Below are positions 6,043 to 6,400 of a stretch of 6,400 nt of DNA, one piece after another. A program made the translations under genes and the position numbers. A model generated the notes under the pieces. It made no database searches. It worked only from the letters and a program-made list of their open reading frames with translations, and was not told the origin of the DNA. This DNA is from Kofleriaceae bacterium (GTDB lineage Bacteria > Myxococcota_A > Polyangia > Haliangiales > Haliangiaceae), in the NCBI GenBank assembly GCA_016763395.1, contig JAESTW010000500.1, positions 1-6,400 on the forward strand. Reading direction: 5' to 3'. Numbering within the stretch: the first letter of the stretch is position 1; each line of letters starts with the position of its first letter.

Positions 6043-6129
6043 CCGACAGAAAATTTAGGCCATAACCGCATATTGCGTGATGAAAACATCGCCACCCTCG
6101 TCACCCAACATATTATAAAGCACAACTAA
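6001..6129 (+). pseudogene. Possible C-terminal remnant of a plus-strand gene ending at a terminator
   Basis: The plus frame ending in TAA at 6127-6129 is open back to 5890 but has no ATG. From about 6001 it reads like ordinary protein (FEKLQTVWKKAQFHPTENLG, then RILRDENIATLVTQHIIKHN). Further left it overlaps the more convincing TPR frame on the other strand. The stop coincides with the base of a hairpin followed by a T-tract, as expected at a real gene end. The left limit given is arbitrary. I infer the last ~40 residues of a gene whose 5' part was lost at the junction. The competing minus-strand frame (6055-6149, 31 codons, MLRPAW..., ending AVMA) has no ribosome site and starts inside the hairpin, so I prefer the plus frame. 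The family is not recognised. Confidence 0.35.
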
Positions 6130-6160
6130 TGCCCAAGCGGGCCTGAGCATTATTTTTATT
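6127..6160 (+). terminator. Rho-independent terminator between converging gene ends
   Basis: TAATGC (6127-6132) pairs with GCATTA (6147-6152). The stem continues with CA/TG after one C-A mismatch, and the loop is AGCGGGCC. ATTTTTATT follows at 6152-6160 on the plus strand. The stop codon of the plus-strand fragment forms the first bases of the stem. On the minus strand the hairpin lies 32 bases after the YCII-family stop, but its following T-tract is poor, so plus is the stronger direction. Confidence 0.55.
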
Positions 6161-6183
6161 CGTATATTTACCAGCTAATTGGT

Positions 6184-6400
6184 TTAACCCGGCATTTTCA
6201 TCATTTTAGCCACTTGCACGCCACCACCCATATTTAAAAATGGGTCGGTTCTGGCAATTTCGATGGCCGCTTCGATATTTTCGGCTTTTACCACCGCAAA
6301 ACCAGTAAATTTACCGCCTTCATCAACATCAGACACGCCTTCAGATGTGACTAATTTATGCTCCATCATCGGTTGGCCGGGGTTCACCACCGCGTCACCA
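6184..6400 (-). CDS. YCII-family protein, C-terminal part (runs off right edge)
   Basis: The minus frame is open from the right edge to a TAA at 6184, showing 71 residues that begin GDAVVNPGQPMMEHKLVTS. An apparent start at 6390 is only an internal GTG, as the frame continues to the window end. The section FTGFAVVKAENIEAAIEIAR, then PFLNMGGGVQVAKMMKM, matches the second half of the YCII (DGPF-related) ferredoxin-like fold: a strand, the helix after 'aeniEaAieiA', then a GGGV-V final strand. Full family members are about 95-120 residues, so roughly a third is missing. YCII proteins are small dimeric proteins of mostly unknown role; one group gave its name to YciI, and others accompany ECF sigma factors. 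Codons are A/T-richer (AAA, TTT, TTA) than in fadN, suggesting a different source from the rest of the window. Confidence 0.72.
   Translation of the reverse strand, partial: GDAVVNPGQPMMEHKLVTSEGVSDVDEGGKFTGFAVVKAENIEAAIEIARTDPFLNMGGGVQVAKMMKMPG

Noticed and set aside
1..6400. CRISPR arrays, tRNA or rRNA genes, insertion sequences
   Set aside because: Reading both strands I found no regularly spaced repeats, no tRNA cloverleaf or rRNA stretch, and no transposase or integrase motif.

Overview
The window is bacterial DNA, probably from an assembled environmental genome. It is moderately GC-rich over the first ~6.0 kb and visibly more AT-rich over the last ~350 bases. I cannot name the organism. 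The FadN-type beta-oxidation protein is found in Firmicutes and in several Gram-negative and candidate lineages, so it does not fix the phylum.

Layout. Bases 1-423 (minus strand) hold the N-terminal part of a single-pass membrane protein with a coiled-coil stalk. It runs off the left edge and is absent from a simple start-to-stop ORF list. A 227-base divergent intergenic region (424-650) carries three inverted-repeat elements. Then come fadN (651-3011) and fadA (3023-4195) on the plus strand. FadN is a two-domain 3-hydroxyacyl-CoA dehydrogenase/enoyl-CoA hydratase and FadA is the thiolase. Together they carry the last three steps of each fatty-acid beta-oxidation cycle. The acyl-CoA dehydrogenase (fadE), which follows fadNA in Bacillus, is missing here. 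After 57 bases comes a small rhodanese/phosphatase-like (DUF442-type) gene (4253-4669), followed by a clear rho-independent terminator (4702-4739). That layout suggests fadN-fadA-DUF442 as one transcription unit.

On the minus strand, converging on that terminator, is a macro-domain (ADP-ribose-binding) protein (4744-5229). Upstream of it is the C-terminal part of a TPR-like protein (5437-6042) that lacks a convincing N-terminus. From about 6000-6050 the sequence changes character. A plus-strand reading frame with no start ends at 6129 directly on a terminator hairpin, and a minus-strand YCII-family gene (6184 to the right edge) converges on it. Two genes broken at the same place, together with a composition shift, suggest a recombination or transfer boundary or an assembly chimera.

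I see no CRISPR array, tRNA, rRNA, transposase or convincing toxin-antitoxin or defence system. The more unusual points are the 6.0 kb junction, the DUF442 gene attached to fadNA, and the clustered repeats in the fad divergent promoter region.
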